DNA from: Wuchereria bancrofti
Lineage: Eukaryota; Nematoda; Chromadorea; Rhabditida; Onchocercidae
NCBI GenBank assembly: GCA_005281725.1
Contig: SSBO01000009.1
Span: forward strand, 5,766,303-5,830,302
Direction of reading: 5' to 3'
DNA length: 64,000 bases
Shown: piece by piece, positions 62,297 to 64,000 of the stretch
Position numbering within the stretch: position 1 is the stretch's first letter
Layout of the letters: each line of letters starts with the position of its first letter
Made by a program: the position numbers and the translations under genes
Notes under the pieces: generated by a model
Databases searched by the model: none
Told to the model about the DNA's origin: nothing
What the model saw: only the letters and a program-made list of their open reading frames with translations

Positions 62297-64000
62297 TCAC
62301 TTTTGGAGATTGTTTGACTCATGAATTAGAGTTTCGACTAAAAAACCAGGTAAAATAACCTGGTCAATATTTCTTGCAGGCATTGAAAAAGTCAATCTTT
62401 CTCGGGTTGTTTCTTCAGGATGAGCTTGAGGCGGGAGTACTCTTTCAATGGTGAGCATAAAATCATTGCGATAACCACCGAATGAGACTAGTCGATGGTA
62501 AGGAATACTTCTTATGAGATCCTGTAAATTTCACAAGCACAATACAAACCATTTCAATCATGAATATTTTGTTTAAATATAGTGATCAAGTAAACATAGC
62601 CAGTATTTCCCAAATGAATTTTTCCGAGGGGAAATATTAAGTACATACCATAATAAGGCGGCAAATATAAAACTACCGCTACTGCAAAGTCTTTTTTGGC
62701 ACTAAATCTCTCGACTTCTAAAGACCACTATACGCAGACATATTCTACGCACTAAGATAATTTACTCCTGTCTTTCGATCACAACTATATAGAAATGAAT
62801 ACTAACAAGCTGACGAAAACTGAGCAAATGAACGCCTTGATCATTGAGGGCAATGAACAAACTTTCGTCGTTACGCATTCTCATTCGTGCTTCCGTAATA
62901 AATGATCCGAAAAAGCGCCACTTACGCAAAACAACCAGTATCATGCGAATGCAATCCACTGTCGAAGTATCTCGCAACTGCGACCAATTCGTTTCAAGAT
63001 TTAATCTGAAATCCATGTCTGCATAAACTGAACAAGAATTTTGTCTGCAAACTTTTATTGTAATCTAAACTAGTACTAAAAAAAAAAATCTTTTTTTGAA
63101 ATTAAAATCACAGTACCCAAAGTAGACTAGAAATTTAAGTTAATCTAACCTTAACAATCTTTCACAACCAACATCCAGCAGCTTTGAAGGATAATAAGAG
63201 GTTATAATTTCACGGAACTGTTCATCGGATATCGTTCCCATGTCTCCAAACTTGAGCTGAAGTGTATGCCACCATCAGAGACAAATGGAATAGAAGTAAG
63301 TATAACTATGTTACATATAACTGCACAAAATATTACAATAATTTACTTGTGCATAAACAGCTGCTAGCTCCTCTGCTAATTCGCTGCTCAACGGTACTCT
63401 TCCAGCAACAATTTCACTCGCCATCCGATGTACCAAAAATGTGCGTTCTGTCGGTGTTTCCGAAGAGACCAGATGACTCCAATACTGTCTCTGTCGAATA
63501 GATAACTTTATCCGAGCAACATCCTCAGTGACTCGTCCACATTTATTGTCCATCAATTCACGTTCCCAACGTGATATGCAGTCACACAACTGAAAAACAA
63601 CTCAATTTTTCAACAGCATTGTTAAGTTCTCAATTATTTCAGGAAAACTGACAAAAGATTTCAAGAAAATAAAGTAGCTATTATAAAATTATAACATTAG
63701 AGCTTACTTTCTGTTTGTCCTTTAGAAAAAGATAAGAATTCCGTTCTAGGGGATCTTCCACGTATAAAGCGTAACCACTCAGAAGCGCTGGTCGTAAACC
63801 ACATTTCACACATAAAGTTGACAAACAGTCAGCGATAAGCGTAGAACCATCAAAATCGATAACCTTAAAAGTTTTTTGGGTTAACAATACTCTTAATTTA
63901 TTTCATCATTAATGATCAACGACAAAAACATCAGTTCTTGAAAAGTAAAAGCATACTATGCAAAACATAAAATTATTGGTGCATTATCCATTTTTTGTGG
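62297..64000 (-). CDS. FERM-domain protein, PLEKHH/MAX-1-like (3' part)
   Basis: The gene runs off the right edge; only the C-terminal half of a FERM module is present. Exons seen are about 63864-63708, 63589-63345, 63256-63150, 63022-62807 and 62521-62297 (stop). FERM F1 contains LCVKCGLRPALLSGYALYVE and LERNSYLFLKDKQK. F2 contains the CDCISRWERELM segment, ERTFLVHRMASEIVAGRVPL, then ELAAVYAQ joined to LKFGDMGTISDE, which is the usual LAALQ..FGD junction. F3 contains the RMRNDESLFIALNDQGVHLL strand and IPYHRLVSFGGY. The order fits MyTH4-FERM proteins such as PLEKHH/C. elegans MAX-1, an axon-guidance protein; unconventional myosins share this module. The pleckstrin and MyTH4 parts that would decide lie outside the window. 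Confidence 0.6.

Overview
The window is AT-rich nuclear DNA from a nematode. Genes are broken into many short exons (about 35 to 300 nt) joined by GT-AG introns of roughly 100 to 400 nt. The gene content (nematode PAN-domain secreted protein, Drosha, an FBXO47/PROM-1-type F-box protein, LRPPRC-type PPR protein, a divergent PP1-like phosphatase) and the base composition suggest a clade III/spirurid (filaria-like) worm. That placement is inference from style, not from a diagnostic marker. No rRNA, tRNA, CRISPR array or intact transposon was seen.

Layout, left to right. 1-4445 shows no gene. 4446-7000 (-) is an unrecognised six-exon gene whose N-terminus carries a KEN box and a D-box-like motif. 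9865-13462 (-) is a twelve-exon ALDH3-type fatty aldehyde dehydrogenase with a C-terminal membrane anchor (510 aa, all splice phases consistent). 15451-15936 (-) is a 107-aa single-pass membrane protein. 16.8-17.5 kb holds an (AT)n block and an imperfect inverted repeat. 18618-20948 (-) is a 340-aa secreted protein with two PAN domains. 22266-25109 (-) is an FBXO47/PROM-1 homologue rebuilt from ten exons. 26241-27500 (-) is a 175-aa helical-repeat (PPR-like) protein. 27963-31309 (+) is a 430-aa PP1-like phosphatase with an unusual Lys/Glu-rich tail. 31435-32513 (-) is an unrecognised 197-aa protein. 32928-39836 (-) is a large LRPPRC-like PPR protein. 40292-41242 (+) is a nearly identical, truncated copy of the middle of the phosphatase gene. 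42296-50748 (-) is Drosha. 51246-59654 (-) is RAD50. 62297 to the right edge (-) is the FERM-containing C-terminus of a PLEKHH/MAX-1-like protein.

Almost all genes are on the minus strand; the phosphatase gene and its broken copy are the exceptions. RAD50 and Drosha lie head to tail only about 0.5 kb apart, and LRPPRC and the 197-aa gene about 0.4 kb apart, spacings that would fit nematode operons with trans-splicing. Several genes act in nuclear or germline processes (double-strand-break repair, meiotic progression, microRNA processing), while ALDH3 and LRPPRC-like proteins act in lipid and mitochondrial metabolism. I see no evidence that the window forms one pathway.

The most notable structural observation is a recent duplication of about 950 bp that copies three internal phosphatase exons and their introns 11.3 kb away. 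Two smaller exon-start duplications (in the F-box gene and RAD50) also begin at 3' splice sites. Gene models were built by hand from reading frame and splice-phase continuity; exon borders are predictions, and names are from remembered family features, not from searches.
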